Shown here piece by piece: positions 28,403-37,090 of a stretch of 42,517 nt of DNA. Origin of the DNA: CBDCRK01 sp965220955 (GTDB lineage Bacteria > Desulfobacterota > Binatia > Bin18 > CBDCRK01); NCBI GenBank assembly GCA_965220955.1, contig CBDCRK010000033.1, positions 1 through 42,517 of the forward strand. Direction: 5' to 3'. The translations under genes were made by a program, and so were the position numbers. Within the stretch, counting starts at the first letter, position 1, and each line of letters opens with the position of its first letter. A model generated the notes under the pieces. The model saw nothing but the letters and a program-made list of their open reading frames with translations. It was not told the DNA's origin and did no database searches.

Positions 28403-28978
28403 TTAGGCAAGGGAGGTGAGCAACTCCTGAGTAGGGAGCACCTGGGCAAAAGTAGAACCCTGGACAATGAGAGTGGTACGATGGAGTTCTTGGTGGTCGA
28501 TTTTACCCAGCACCGAATGCTCTCCATCCCGCGTAGCAGTTGCATCACTCAAAAACAGCACACGAAAATCTCGGTGAAACCCTTCTCGCGCCGTAGTGTC
28601 ACAGCACATATGGGTCATGTAGCCGGAGATAATAAGGGTGTTGATGCCCTCGCGGCGCAGCCACTCTTCCAGCTGGGTCTTGGTAAAGCAGCCTGGGTAG
28701 TTTTTAACCAAGCGTAGGTCCTCTTCCCGCGGTCGCAACCGAGGATGGAGGTCAAAACCATGGCTGCCGGGTACAAAGATGCCCATTTCCGGGCGCGGGA
28801 CAGCGTGCTGCACATAGACCACCCGAGCCCCATGAGTGCGACAGCCCTCGATAGCCTCTTCTACATGCCCAAGGGCGGTTTCTCCATCGGGAATCGGCCA
28901 CTTACCGTCAAAGTACTCATTTTGCACATCAATAACCAAAAGAGCGGTCTTTTCTGGCTGCATAGGCTGCTGGCTCAT
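28403..28978 (-). CDS. Isochorismatase-family cysteine hydrolase
   Basis: 191 residues from ATG 28978, chosen for GGAGGTGAGT directly upstream; the longer open frame to 29041 lacks this. The catalytic triad is visible: Asp17 in 'TALLVIDVQNEYFDGKW', Lys92 in LRLVKNYPGCF and Cys125 in 'IISGYMTHMCCDTTA'. The cis-peptide bond region before Cys is also typical. Members hydrolyse isochorismate, N-carbamoyl compounds, nicotinamide or maleamate. The pterin/phenazine type is not indicated. It is convergent with the CoA-transferase gene and lies 212 bp before the divergent amidohydrolase, with which it could share a promoter region. Confidence 0.88.
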   Translation of the reverse strand: MSQQPMQPEKTALLVIDVQNEYFDGKWPIPDGETALGHVEEAIEGCRTHGARVVYVQHAVPRPEMGIFVPGSHGFDLHPRLRPREEDLRLVKNYPGCFTKTQLEEWLRREGINTLIISGYMTHMCCDTTAREGFHRDFRVLFLSDATATRDGEHSVLGKIDHQELHRTTLIVQGSTFAQVLPTQELLTSLA

Positions 28979-29190
28979 ACTCACCTCCGTATGGCAATCT
29001 TGACGTTCTTCAACAAATGATTGTGTTACTCCCGACTCCATCGGGTGTCAACCTGCTTCTCCTTCGAAGTAAGGTTTCTGTTGTATTCTCAGCCATTCTA
29101 GTCTAAATCAAGTTCTGAAGGCTGTGTAAAGCGCTGCCTGCAGTGTAGCTTCCAGAACCAGCCTCGGCCTGCTTTGTAAGGAGGGATATT

Positions 29191-30306
29191 ATGGCAACTA
29201 TTATTGATGCTGATGGGCATATTGTTGAACCACGGGCACTGTGGCAAGAGTACGCCGAGCCGGCCTTTCGTGATCGCATACCTCAGGTAGTAACAGACAC
29301 CGATGGTAGCGATCGGGTAAAGGTTGAAGGCGAGATTTTCGCCCGAGGCCTTATTGCACCAGCGGCCATGTGTATTCCCGGCGGCCTGAGCCAGGCCGAG
29401 CAGGCGCGCACCCTATCATGGGATGACCTTCGACCAGGGAGCTTTGACCCCCATGCCCGCATCAAGGATATGGACACAGAGGGAATTGAGGTATCGATTC
29501 TCTACCCTTCGATCGGTCTGTTCTTTGGTGGCATCAAAGATCCCCAACTGGCGGCTGCGGCCTGCCGAGCTTATAACAACTGGATGGCGGATTTCTGCCA
29601 ACCCTATCCGCACCGGCTGTATAACATTGCCCCCGTCCCTCTCCAGGACGTGAATAAGGCAATGGTGGAATTACGCCGGGTAGTCAAGCAATTGGGGGTG
29701 AAGGCAATCTCCATCCGCCCCAATCCCTATAACAACCGCCGCCTCAGCGACCCAGCGTATGATCCGTTTTGGGTCGAAGCGCAGGAGTTGGACTGCCCGG
29801 TTGCGGTGCACAGCGCGGTGCTGGGGGATATGCCCACAGTAGGCTTTGACCGCTATCCCGACTTCTTTCGACGTATGGTCATCGCCCATCCCTTCGAGCA
29901 ACAGATGGCCTGCATGGACCTGATCTGCGGCGGAGTGCTGGAGAAATACCCCCGCTTGCGGTTGGCCTTTCTGGAGTCCGGTGGTGGTTGGCTCTCGTAT
30001 TGGCTAGCCCGTTTGGATGAGTTTTATGACAAGATTGGTCGCATGCTGCCAGGGCTCAAGCTCAAACCCAGCGAGTATTTTCACCGGCAGTGTTTTCTCT
30101 CCTGCGAGCCCGACGACGTGGCCTTAAAAACCACGGTTGCCCTGGGCAACGAAGATGTTCTCATGTGGGCTTCAGACTATCCCCACTTTGACTGTACCTT
30201 CCCTGGCGCAGTAGAGGAGTTGCAAGAGAGCTGCGCAGAGTTACCCGAAAGTGTCCAGCGTAAGGTCATGGGTGAAAACGCCGCTCGGTGCTACGGGTTG
30301 GGGTGA
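29191..30306 (+). CDS. Amidohydrolase family 2 (ACMSD-like) metal-dependent hydrolase
   Basis: 371 residues, ATG preceded by AAGGAGGG. The TIM-barrel metal site starts with 'IIDADGHIVEPRALWQEYAE' (Asp6, Asp8, His10), continues with 'LDCPVAVHSAVLGDMP', 'VIAHPFEQQMACMDLICGG' and ends with 'LMWASDYPHFDCTFPGAV', where the Asp is the catalytic base. The pattern matches the amidohydrolase_2/ACMSD family acting on aromatic or unsaturated acids by decarboxylation or hydrolysis. It is flanked by an MFS permease on the opposite strand and an isochorismatase-like gene, consistent with uptake and breakdown of an organic acid. Confidence 0.9.
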   Translation: MATIIDADGHIVEPRALWQEYAEPAFRDRIPQVVTDTDGSDRVKVEGEIFARGLIAPAAMCIPGGLSQAEQARTLSWDDLRPGSFDPHARIKDMDTEGIEVSILYPSIGLFFGGIKDPQLAAAACRAYNNWMADFCQPYPHRLYNIAPVPLQDVNKAMVELRRVVKQLGVKAISIRPNPYNNRRLSDPAYDPFWVEAQELDCPVAVHSAVLGDMPTVGFDRYPDFFRRMVIAHPFEQQMACMDLICGGVLEKYPRLRLAFLESGGGWLSYWLARLDEFYDKIGRMLPGLKLKPSEYFHRQCFLSCEPDDVALKTTVALGNEDVLMWASDYPHFDCTFPGAVEELQESCAELPESVQRKVMGENAARCYGLG

Positions 30307-30541
30307 TCCATGACAAACACAATCAAACTCCTGGGGGCACCGTAATCAATTGATTCTGACCCTATTGATTTCCTTGGAGAATCAGCCCTCCAGTCAGGTC
30401 GAATATACCGAGGTGGCGGTGTTAGGCCACTGAATTTTAACCATCCCATCGACACTAGGAGCGCCGTCTATCCACCCAATTTTTGTTAACCAATAACACA
30501 TTTGATGCATAAGCTCGATGCGACGGAGGAAATCCGCCGCT

Positions 30542-31831
30542 TTAGTACACCACCCCAGCTGCGGACGCCTCAGCCGGGGCAAAGCCTGCGAAGGTGATCG
30601 GCCGAATAGGGACAACGAGCAAGAGCGTTGCGCATACTGCACCAACCGCTGTTGCCACGAAGAACGGCAGCAGCCAGTTGCCGGAGTGGGCGAGCATGAA
30701 GCCAGCCGACATCGGGCCAAAAATACCGGCAAAACTGCCGAGGCAGTTAATCATGCCAAAGATTGCTCCGGCAAAATGGGGATTAAACTCGATCGCCACC
30801 GTCACATACCCGGCCCCAGCCCCGGCCAACAGCAGGTAGAACAGGCACAACAACACCACGCAGGCCGTGTTCGAAGGCACGAGGGCAGCGCTCAGCAAGA
30901 ACGGAAGCGAAAGAGCCACAGCAATGCCGGCTAGGCGAACCCGTGCAAACTGCGCACTCCAGCCCATGCCTAAGAGCCAGTCCGATAGGGCCCCGCCGCT
31001 GAGGATGCCAACAAACCCAGCCCCGTGCAGAATGACGCCCATCACGCTCATCAAGCCCATGGACATCCCCCGCGCCTCAATCAGATAGGTGGGAAACCAA
31101 AAGAAGAACATCCAGGCAATATAGGCAAAGCACATATAACTCAGGCAGACGCCGAGGAGAGACAGACTGCTGAAGAGGGAGCGCAGGGGCAAGGGGACAG
31201 CGGGCTTGGGGGAGAGGTTGGACTCGATATAGTGACGCTCTTCCTGCGTGATACGGGGGTGCTCAGCGGGCGTATCGGTGGCATACCAGAGCCATGCCGC
31301 TACCCATACCACTCCCAGGATGGCGTGGACATAGAAGGCCGCCTGCCAGGTATACTGGACAACGATCCAGGTCGTCAGCGGGTAGGCGATCATCTGCCCC
31401 ACCGTAACGCCCGAGATACTGACGGTCTGCGCCCGGCCGAACTCGGCACGCGGAATCCAGCGCGAGTTGAGCGAGGTCAGCGAGGGAAATGTCATCGACT
31501 CAAAGGCACCGACCAGAAAACGCATGGCAATAAAGAGCAAAAACGCGTACTGGCCCAGGGGCGTGAGAGCCGTAAACACCGAGAAGCCGCAGAAAGCCAC
31601 TGCCAGGACCTTGCGGGCACTCCAGCGATCGGCGATTATCCCACCAGGAATCTGCAGCAGCGCATAGCCGATGAGGAAGGCCGAAAAGACCAGACCAAAG
31701 CGGTCCTTATCCCAGCCGGTCGTTACCATGATGATCGGGGCGGCTACAGAGATATTGACCCGATCGATGTAGTTGACAACCGAGCTGCAGAACAGCAACC
31801 CAATCATATTGTAGCGAACCGGTCGTGCCAT
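30542..31831 (-). CDS. MFS transporter, anion:cation symporter (ACS)-like
   Basis: 429 residues with about 12 hydrophobic segments. The start 'MIGLLFCSSVVNYIDRVNIS' with NYIDR is typical of the ACS family (phthalate, glucarate, hydroxyphenylacetate permeases). The motif A-like loop 'GGIIADRWSARKVLAV' joins helices 2 and 3, and 'RWIPRAEFGRAQTVSISG' follows helix 4. It is an inner-membrane permease, probably H+-coupled, for an organic anion. It is convergent with the amidohydrolase gene. The 235 bp between them hold no gene I recognise. Confidence 0.9.
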   Translation of the reverse strand: MARPVRYNMIGLLFCSSVVNYIDRVNISVAAPIIMVTTGWDKDRFGLVFSAFLIGYALLQIPGGIIADRWSARKVLAVAFCGFSVFTALTPLGQYAFLLFIAMRFLVGAFESMTFPSLTSLNSRWIPRAEFGRAQTVSISGVTVGQMIAYPLTTWIVVQYTWQAAFYVHAILGVVWVAAWLWYATDTPAEHPRITQEERHYIESNLSPKPAVPLPLRSLFSSLSLLGVCLSYMCFAYIAWMFFFWFPTYLIEARGMSMGLMSVMGVILHGAGFVGILSGGALSDWLLGMGWSAQFARVRLAGIAVALSLPFLLSAALVPSNTACVVLLCLFYLLLAGAGAGYVTVAIEFNPHFAGAIFGMINCLGSFAGIFGPMSAGFMLAHSGNWLLPFFVATAVGAVCATLLLVVPIRPITFAGFAPAEASAAGVVY

Positions 31832-32143
31832 AGTGCCCCCCTTTGTGTCCGACCGTTGACAACCAGCTCGACTCTACTACTGAACGAGATGGAAAAAAAC
31901 CCTTGATGCATAAAGGTTCGTGGTCGTGCATTGCGCGGGAATCCTCTGGCCTATCACGCTCCCAAACGCTGCCTTGTGTCTACTCTGGCTTTGGGCTAAA
32001 TCGGACCACAGGACATTCGTACGCTTCCAGACTCTCGGCGTTGTCTCTCACCGTTCGCTCTGAGTGTAGTCGCGGAAGCGGCAAAGTCGAAGAGCGGGGT
32101 TCCGTGCGGTGTTCTGGCCTTCGACTTCGCTTCGCTACGCTCA

Positions 32144-32350
32144 GGCCTCCAATTCCCGGAAGGCCCTATCACAATGAACAATGGCAGTGTGCTGGTGGTT
32201 GAGATCAAGCGTGGGACGCTCACCCGCGTCACACCCAATGTCCGGATAGTCGAGATTAGTGAGAGGGTGAGTGCGCCCCAGGTCACCCCCAGTCATACCT
32301 GTTGCCAGAAGACGTTGAGAAACTCTACAGTTCCAACATCAGAAATTTGA
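32144..32350 (+). pseudogene. Remnant of SMP-30/gluconolactonase-like gene
   Basis: The frame begins abruptly with GLQFPEGPITMNNGSVLVVE and IKRGTLTRVTP, the N-terminal blade of SMP-30/gluconolactonase/LRE proteins. Similarity fades after about 32251 and the frame stops at 32348-32350. The normal 5' end is replaced by a repeat-like segment and more than 200 codons of the propeller are missing. It is a truncated relic, not a working enzyme. Confidence 0.6.
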
Positions 32351-32538
32351 AAGCTTATCGATGGTCGGTGGCGAATGCGCTTTCACCAAGGCCCTCTGTC
32401 GAAGGAATCTTCATAGTCTGCGGCATTACCGTGCAGCTGGACAAGATCAAGAGAGGCAAACTGGAGCGGATTGCCCAGAAGAAAGGCAAAGAGATTGGTG
32501 ACGTAGTGAATCAGCTGATGAGAAAAAAAAGGCGGTAG
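32302..32538 (+). pseudogene. Unknown short frame, possible chimeric remnant
   Basis: The first part reads LPEDVEKLYSSNIRNLKAYR; the last part reads VQLDKIKRGKLERIAQKKG and EIGDVVNQLMRK, which resembles a short ribbon-helix-helix-like protein. The two parts do not look like one family. The first part lies in another frame of the SMP-30 remnant and could join it by a one-base change in the C5 run near 32287. There is no ribosome site. I do not recognise a function. Confidence 0.3.
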
Positions 32539-32582
32539 CCGCCCACAGATAATTGCTGTATATCTTCGATAGGAGGAACGAT

Positions 32583-32717
32583 ATGAAAATGACTAGTCGG
32601 CTAGACCCGGAACTGGTGGCTCCACTCGAGAGCTTTCTAAGCTTGACGGGAGGAGGACTCAACCTGCACGACATCGCTGATCGCGACAACGTGCTGAAGC
32701 AGGCACTCCACCGCTAA
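32583..32717 (+). pseudogene. Truncated N-terminus of alpha/beta-hydrolase (esterase)-like gene
   Basis: A good ribosome site (AGGAGG) precedes ATG 32583. The 44-codon frame (SRLDPELVAPLESFLSL, then GGGLNLHDIADRD) looks like the cap/N-terminal helix that starts acetyl-esterase-type alpha/beta-hydrolases. It stops at 32715-32717 with no catalytic domain after it. It could be a translated micropeptide but is more likely a deletion relic. Confidence 0.4.
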
Positions 32718-32852
32718 CATACCGTAAAGGCTACATGAGAATATTGTGCAGGTCAGTCTGGCGGCGTGGATGAGTTGAGGCTGTTAGGCTGCTAAAAGAA
32801 CGAAAGAGACAGTGTAGGCCGGCTGTCAAACAAAACGGAGAGGGAGCAAATC

Positions 32853-33695
32853 ATGGAGAGACACCAGGTCGGAATGGTGAAAGAGTTATTTCGTTATCCG
32901 GTGAAATCGATGCTGGGCGAGCGGCTCAGTGAAGTCGATATCGGAGACAATGGCGTCATCGGAGATCGCGCCTATGCACTTCGCGAGGCTAGCGGCCGCG
33001 TCATAACTGCCAAGAAGTGGGCCAAGATGCTCGAGTTCTACGCTTGCTATGACGCACTACCCAAGGCCGGAGAGTTGGCACCGCTCACCATCACACTGCC
33101 GGAGGGCCGGAGCATTCGGGGACAAGCCCCCGATGCCTCTTCGGTTCTTTCCTCAGTTCTTGGACGCGAGGTGGTTCTAGAACGTGCGCAGGGGGACCAG
33201 CAAAACCGGGCGGAGATTGATCCTGCCACGGTCTTTGGCGATGTTCCGCTTGAGAAGGCAATGCCGGAACTCACGGCAACAACTATACCCGATTCTTTCC
33301 CCCTACCACCTGGAACGTTCTTTGACTCGGCCAGTATTCATGTGTTGGCAAGTGGCACTCTTGCCCACATGCGCAAGCTCACGGGCGAAGAGGCTCAGCT
33401 CGATCCGCGCCGCTTTCGCCCGAATATTGTTGTCGAGACCGAACCAGGGGTAGAGGGTTTTATCGAGGATGGCTGGCTTGAGGGGACACTCGAAGTGGGG
33501 GGAAGCGTTAGGATCGTGCAGATGAGGCCGGCGCTGCGCTGTGTCATGACAACCCATCGTCAGGCTGATCTTGCGCGTGATATGAGGATTCTCCGTACGG
33601 CCGCGCATCACCATCACAATCAGGTAGGCGTCTTTGCTGCAGTCGGCACTCCGGGGAAAGTGCGGGTTGGCGACCCAGTTGTGCTTGTAGGGTAG
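32853..33695 (+). CDS. MOSC domain-containing protein
   Basis: 280 residues, ATG 32853 preceded by GGAGAGGGAG. The N-terminal beta-barrel (MOSC_N) is seen in 'GMVKELFRYPVKSMLGERL' and 'GDNGVIGDRAYALREASG'. The MOSC core carries 'RRFRPNIVVETEPGVEGF' and the conserved Cys230 in MRPALRCVMTTHRQ, which in mARC/YcbX proteins ligates molybdenum. The His run AAHHHHNQVGVFA is near the C-terminus. Family members transfer or use molybdenum cofactor sulfur or reduce N-hydroxylated compounds. The gene is single and not near Moco genes. Its redox partner is unknown. Confidence 0.88.
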   Translation: MERHQVGMVKELFRYPVKSMLGERLSEVDIGDNGVIGDRAYALREASGRVITAKKWAKMLEFYACYDALPKAGELAPLTITLPEGRSIRGQAPDASSVLSSVLGREVVLERAQGDQQNRAEIDPATVFGDVPLEKAMPELTATTIPDSFPLPPGTFFDSASIHVLASGTLAHMRKLTGEEAQLDPRRFRPNIVVETEPGVEGFIEDGWLEGTLEVGGSVRIVQMRPALRCVMTTHRQADLARDMRILRTAAHHHHNQVGVFAAVGTPGKVRVGDPVVLVG

Positions 33696-33750
33696 GTGCG
33701 GCGGTTTCGCCGTGTCCACCGCCGCCGGGGGCAAGTCTTTCAGGGCTGAT

Positions 33751-34473
33751 TCAGAATTTCTCCTTGAACGGACGAACCTCGAGTTCCATTGTCCAGGAGC
33801 TGCGATCCTGATGGGCCAGATGCCAGTAGGTCTCGGCGATTGCCTCGGGCTTAAGCAGGTCTTCCTCCTTCAACTGGGGATAGCGTTCGCGCCTTCCTGG
33901 GATGTCGATAACCCCATCAACATTGATCCATGCCACATGGATGCCCTTGGGACCAAGGTCGCGCGCCAGCGATTGCGCAAGCCCGCGCATGGCGAATTTG
34001 GCCGGGCCAAACGCGACCGACTTAGATCCCGCCTTGACGCCCGCCGTTGCGCCGGTAAACAGCATGACGCCGCGCCCGCGCACAATCATATCGGGGGCAA
34101 CTTCCTTGGCACTTAGAAATGCCCCGTAAGCGTTGACCCGCCAATTGCTCTCGTACTGCTCGGGCGTGATCTCGGTGATAGTACCCCAGGTGCCGCTGCC
34201 GGCGTTGTAGAGCAACACCTCGGGCGGGCCGAGCTGCTCGCGAATTGACTTGAACACCGCCTCGACCTGCGCGCGGTCTCCGAGATCGGCAGGTACCTCG
34301 CATACCTGACCGCCTGCAGCCCTGATTTCTCCGGCAAGCGAGCTCAGATACTCGGCACTGCGCGCGTTGATGGCAATGGCGTATCCCTGAGCGAATCGGC
34401 GTGCCAACGCCGCACCCAAGCCGGGGCCAACTCCTAGCACAGCCGCAACTGGGACCTGTTTTGATTCTGCCAT
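33751..34473 (-). CDS. SDR-family protein with altered catalytic residues
   Basis: 240 residues. The cofactor motif 'AAVLGVGPGLGAALARRFAQ' is the G-x3-G-x-G type (GVGPGLG). 'PADLGDRAQVEAVF' and 'VLLYNAGSGTWGTITEI' (in place of NNAG) follow, with Asn114 in NWRVNAYGAFL. The catalytic Y-x3-K is F155-G-P-A-K159, so the Tyr is Phe, and the usual Ser position reads FTGATAG (Thr). Loss of the Tyr hydroxyl would impair normal ketone/alcohol hydride transfer. A few SDR subfamilies share this FxxxK form, so the protein may have another role. It is convergent with the MOSC gene. The 377 bp before the VOC gene at 34851 hold only a 25-codon frame at 34675 and a TTGACA box, with no recognised gene. Confidence 0.85.
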   Translation of the reverse strand: MAESKQVPVAAVLGVGPGLGAALARRFAQGYAIAINARSAEYLSSLAGEIRAAGGQVCEVPADLGDRAQVEAVFKSIREQLGPPEVLLYNAGSGTWGTITEITPEQYESNWRVNAYGAFLSAKEVAPDMIVRGRGVMLFTGATAGVKAGSKSVAFGPAKFAMRGLAQSLARDLGPKGIHVAWINVDGVIDIPGRRERYPQLKEEDLLKPEAIAETYWHLAHQDRSSWTMELEVRPFKEKF

Positions 34474-34850
34474 TATGATTTACTCCTTAAAGATGTTCTT
34501 ATGCCTGCTCGGCCTGCTGCACGGTTTGTACTGGCGATCGACCTGGTGCTACTGGGGGGTTGCCAGTGCAGGCGCCAAGCTGAGAAAGAATTTACTACAA
34601 AGGTGTGGCTTTTTCTATCGGGTATACTCCGAGAAAAGAGAACTATCCTTCGATAGGTACGGCCGTGTTGACAAATGAAAAGCCGAGTGGCAACAGAAGA
34701 GAGGCTAGCCCGGCAGGCACAAGAGATTGCAAATCGCCTTTTAGACAGCTAGGAGTGGACTTATCCCCTTTTTTCCACACGGGATGCTCACAGCGTTTGT
34801 GAAGGGTGCCTAGGGGTACCATGACCACAGTTTGCGAAAGGAGGAGCAAA

Positions 34851-35297
34851 ATGGCGAAACTCAGGCATATTGCCATCGCGACCCAGAACGAAGAGGAGAC
34901 GGCCAGGTTTTATGTCGAAGTGTTTGGCATGACCGAGATTACCAAGTTGAACAGCCCCATTGTGTCGGGCTCTTTCCTCACGGATGGAACGATAAACCTG
35001 GCGATTCTCCATTTCAAGAACGACCAGGTAGCAGGCGCGGAGCGAGGCAAGGAGTGGAGTGGCATCCACCACATTGGGTTCGAGGTCGAGAACCTGGAGG
35101 AGATCGCGCAGAAGTTAGAGTCGGCCGGCTATGCCCCCCGAGATGACATCAACCAGGCCCTGGGTCTAGGCATGGGGAGTGCTCAGCACGGCAACGCGGA
35201 GGTCAGGTACAGCGGCCCAGACGGAATCATGTTCGATGTGTCACAGACGGGCTGGGTGGGTACAGGGTCAGCCCACCACCGCTCCAGCAAGACCTAA
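34851..35297 (+). CDS. VOC (glyoxalase) superfamily protein
   Basis: 148 residues from ATG 34851, chosen because AAAGGAGG lies just upstream. The first module starts 'MAKLRHIAIATQNEEETARF' with 'FYVEVFGMTEITKLN'. The second holds 'WSGIHHIGFEVENLEEIAQK' and 'VRYSGPDGIMFDVSQTGWVG', ending near the C-terminus. His6 and the Asp/Glu of the second module could bind a metal. The fold is used by glyoxalases, dioxygenases and epimerases. The following 2-keto-pentenoate hydratase-like gene is 133 bp downstream in the same direction, which fits an aromatic-degradation operon in which extradiol dioxygenases (also VOC) act. This protein is too short for a classical extradiol enzyme. Confidence 0.85.
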   Translation: MAKLRHIAIATQNEEETARFYVEVFGMTEITKLNSPIVSGSFLTDGTINLAILHFKNDQVAGAERGKEWSGIHHIGFEVENLEEIAQKLESAGYAPRDDINQALGLGMGSAQHGNAEVRYSGPDGIMFDVSQTGWVGTGSAHHRSSKT

Positions 35298-35430
35298 CCA
35301 GCACGTAGAACAGAAGAAAGGGGGAGAGAGAGGAAGGGTTGCTCCTTCCGTTCTCCGGATGTTTCGTCCGCCTCCCTTAGTGGTTCTATCAGCTCGCGCA
35401 CGAGCTGGTTGGAGAAAGGAGATTAGCATA

Positions 35431-36189
35431 ATGGAAGGGCAGGCTGCAGTAATCGACGCCTTATATGTGGCGCGTCGTAATGGCTCACAACCGTCCGGAC
35501 TTGACAACGTCCAATTCGGATTGGAAGAAGCACTAGATGTGCAACTCCGGGTTCTTGACCGCTTTGTGGCCGAGGGAGAGAGTCTTGGCGGCTGGAAGGT
35601 TGGGCTGACATCGGGCAAGGCCCGAGGGCGAATGGGTCAAGACTTCCGGCCGTTCGGTTACCTATTGCAGAGCCGGATTTTCCCTTCCGGGGCAACGGTT
35701 CCGGTGGCGAATATCAGGAACTGCCATATGGAGCCGGAACTGTGTCTCATCATGGGTTCGCCGCTGCGTGGGGATTCAGTGGATGCTGCAAGTGCCAAGG
35801 CTGCTGTACGCGCAGTGGCACCGGCATTCGAGATCAATGAGATTCGCGTACGACCCAACAGCGGTCATGCGTTAGCGTTGACTGATGGTCTTTCCCAATG
35901 GGGAGTGGTCTTGGGACCAGAGGCGCCGGTACGAGACGGCCTGGTTGATACCACTGTCGAATTCTCTGGCGATGGACAGGTGATCGAGACCAAGACACCG
36001 GGAGCAACGATGGATGATCCCTACCTTTCGCTGTCGCGCCTTTGCCGGCTCCTACACCAATACGGGTTAGGCTTGGAGCCGGAGCAGCCAGTGATTACGG
36101 GATCGTTTTGTCGTCACGCGGTCACTCGGCCGGGCACATACCGCGCCGTTTTTTCCGCTATTGGCGAAGTCTCGTTGCGGTTTAGCTGA
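35431..36189 (+). CDS. 2-keto-4-pentenoate hydratase / oxalocrotonate decarboxylase family
   Basis: 252 residues from ATG 35431 with AAAGGAG upstream; the longer frame to 35179 overlaps the VOC gene and is not coding. Family features are 'GGWKVGLTSGKARGRMGQDF', 'GYLLQSRIFPSGATVP', the metal-binding 'RNCHMEPELCLIMG' and 'VAPAFEINEIRV'. The end 'PVITGSFCRHAVTRPGTYRA' is the usual substrate-enolate region. Members hydrate 2-hydroxypenta-2,4-dienoate or decarboxylate 4-oxalocrotonate in meta-cleavage pathways, using Mg2+. It supports aromatic-acid degradation encoded in this region, though no ring-cleavage enzyme or aldolase is seen here. Confidence 0.88.
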   Translation: MEGQAAVIDALYVARRNGSQPSGLDNVQFGLEEALDVQLRVLDRFVAEGESLGGWKVGLTSGKARGRMGQDFRPFGYLLQSRIFPSGATVPVANIRNCHMEPELCLIMGSPLRGDSVDAASAKAAVRAVAPAFEINEIRVRPNSGHALALTDGLSQWGVVLGPEAPVRDGLVDTTVEFSGDGQVIETKTPGATMDDPYLSLSRLCRLLHQYGLGLEPEQPVITGSFCRHAVTRPGTYRAVFSAIGEVSLRFS

Positions 36190-36417
36190 ACAGCAATGTT
36201 CGACCGCGCCTTGCCAAAATCCGTTCTTCCGATACATCCATGTCCATGTTCTGTTCTTCGTCAATCCGGCCGAACACCCGCGTGATCCAGAGGAGTTATG
36301 TCATCATCCTTCATGAGAGTAGACCTTCTATAGAGGATTTTCACCCCATGAGTTCAGTAAAGCAGCAGAAAGGTTCTCAAGGCACAGGCCCTTGAACTGC
36401 CAACCAGGAGCAAAGCC

Positions 36418-37075
36418 TTGACCACGAGACAACAAAAGAACCGTCAACTAATTCTTTGGGGAGCTGGAACAACACGCACCATGCGGCCCCCACTGGGTCT
36501 TGCACGAACTTGGGCTTGACTATGAGATGCGTTTAATTGGCTCGCGTACCGGGGAGACGGAGACGCCGGAGTTTCGCGCGCTAAATCCCCGGGGCAAGAT
36601 TCCGGTGCTGCAAGACGGGGACCTCACCCTGGCCGAGAGCGCCGCAATCGTCACCTATCTGGCGGACACCTATGGTGCAGGAACAGGACTGGTACCGCCC
36701 CCGTTCTCGCGCCAGCGTGCCTTCTACAATCAGTGGTGCTTCTTTATCATGACGGAGCTTGACGCACATACGCTTTACATCATTCGGCGCCACCGCGCCC
36801 TGGCCTCCCTCTATGGTGAGGCGCCCAACGCAATCCGAGCTGCCGAGGAGGGCTTTGCCCGCCAAGTTGAAGTGGTGGCCCAGACATTGCGTAATGATAG
36901 TCCCTACCTTCTGGGCGAAACCTTCACGGGCGCCGACGTGTTGCTCACCACCTGCCTCACATGGGCAGACCTCTACAAGCTGCCCCTGGCCGATGTATTC
37001 ACAGAGTACCAGCAACGCCTAACGTTACGTGAGGCATACCAGCGCGCTGCCGCCATCAACTACGGACCCACGTAA
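36418..37075 (+). CDS. Glutathione S-transferase family protein (one frameshift)
   Basis: About 218 residues if one C is removed from the C5 run at 36487-36491. The upstream frame starts at TTG 36418 with AGGAG before it and reads RQLILWGAGTTRTMRPHW; after the shift it continues VLHELGLDYEMRLIGSRTGE. The thioredoxin-like N-domain has 'NPRGKIPVLQDGDLTLAESA' and AIVTYLADTYG, the glutathione-binding Val-Pro and Glu-Ser. The helical C-domain carries 'LLGETFTGADVLLTTCLTWA', with the N-capping box. It conjugates or isomerises electrophilic substrates with glutathione. It is followed 15 bp later by a HAD hydrolase. The indel is the same type as those at the left end, so a sequencing error is likely. 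Confidence 0.8.
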
Positions 37076-37090
37076 GGCGTGCAAAGGTAT

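Noticed and set aside
30307..30541. Possible transposase or other remnant between the amidohydrolase and MFS genes
   Set aside because: A minus-strand segment (AADFLRRIELMHQMCYWL) looks somewhat protein-like, but I cannot match it to a family.
31025..31906. 293-residue plus-strand frame over the MFS gene
   Set aside because: It is the antisense of a transporter with clear helices and an ACS signature; its composition (His, Gln, Gly, Arg rich) is that of a shadow frame.
36190..36417. Possible coding remnant before the GST gene
   Set aside because: A minus-strand frame (RVFGRIDEEQNMDMDVSEER) looks protein-like but has no start, ribosome site or family match.
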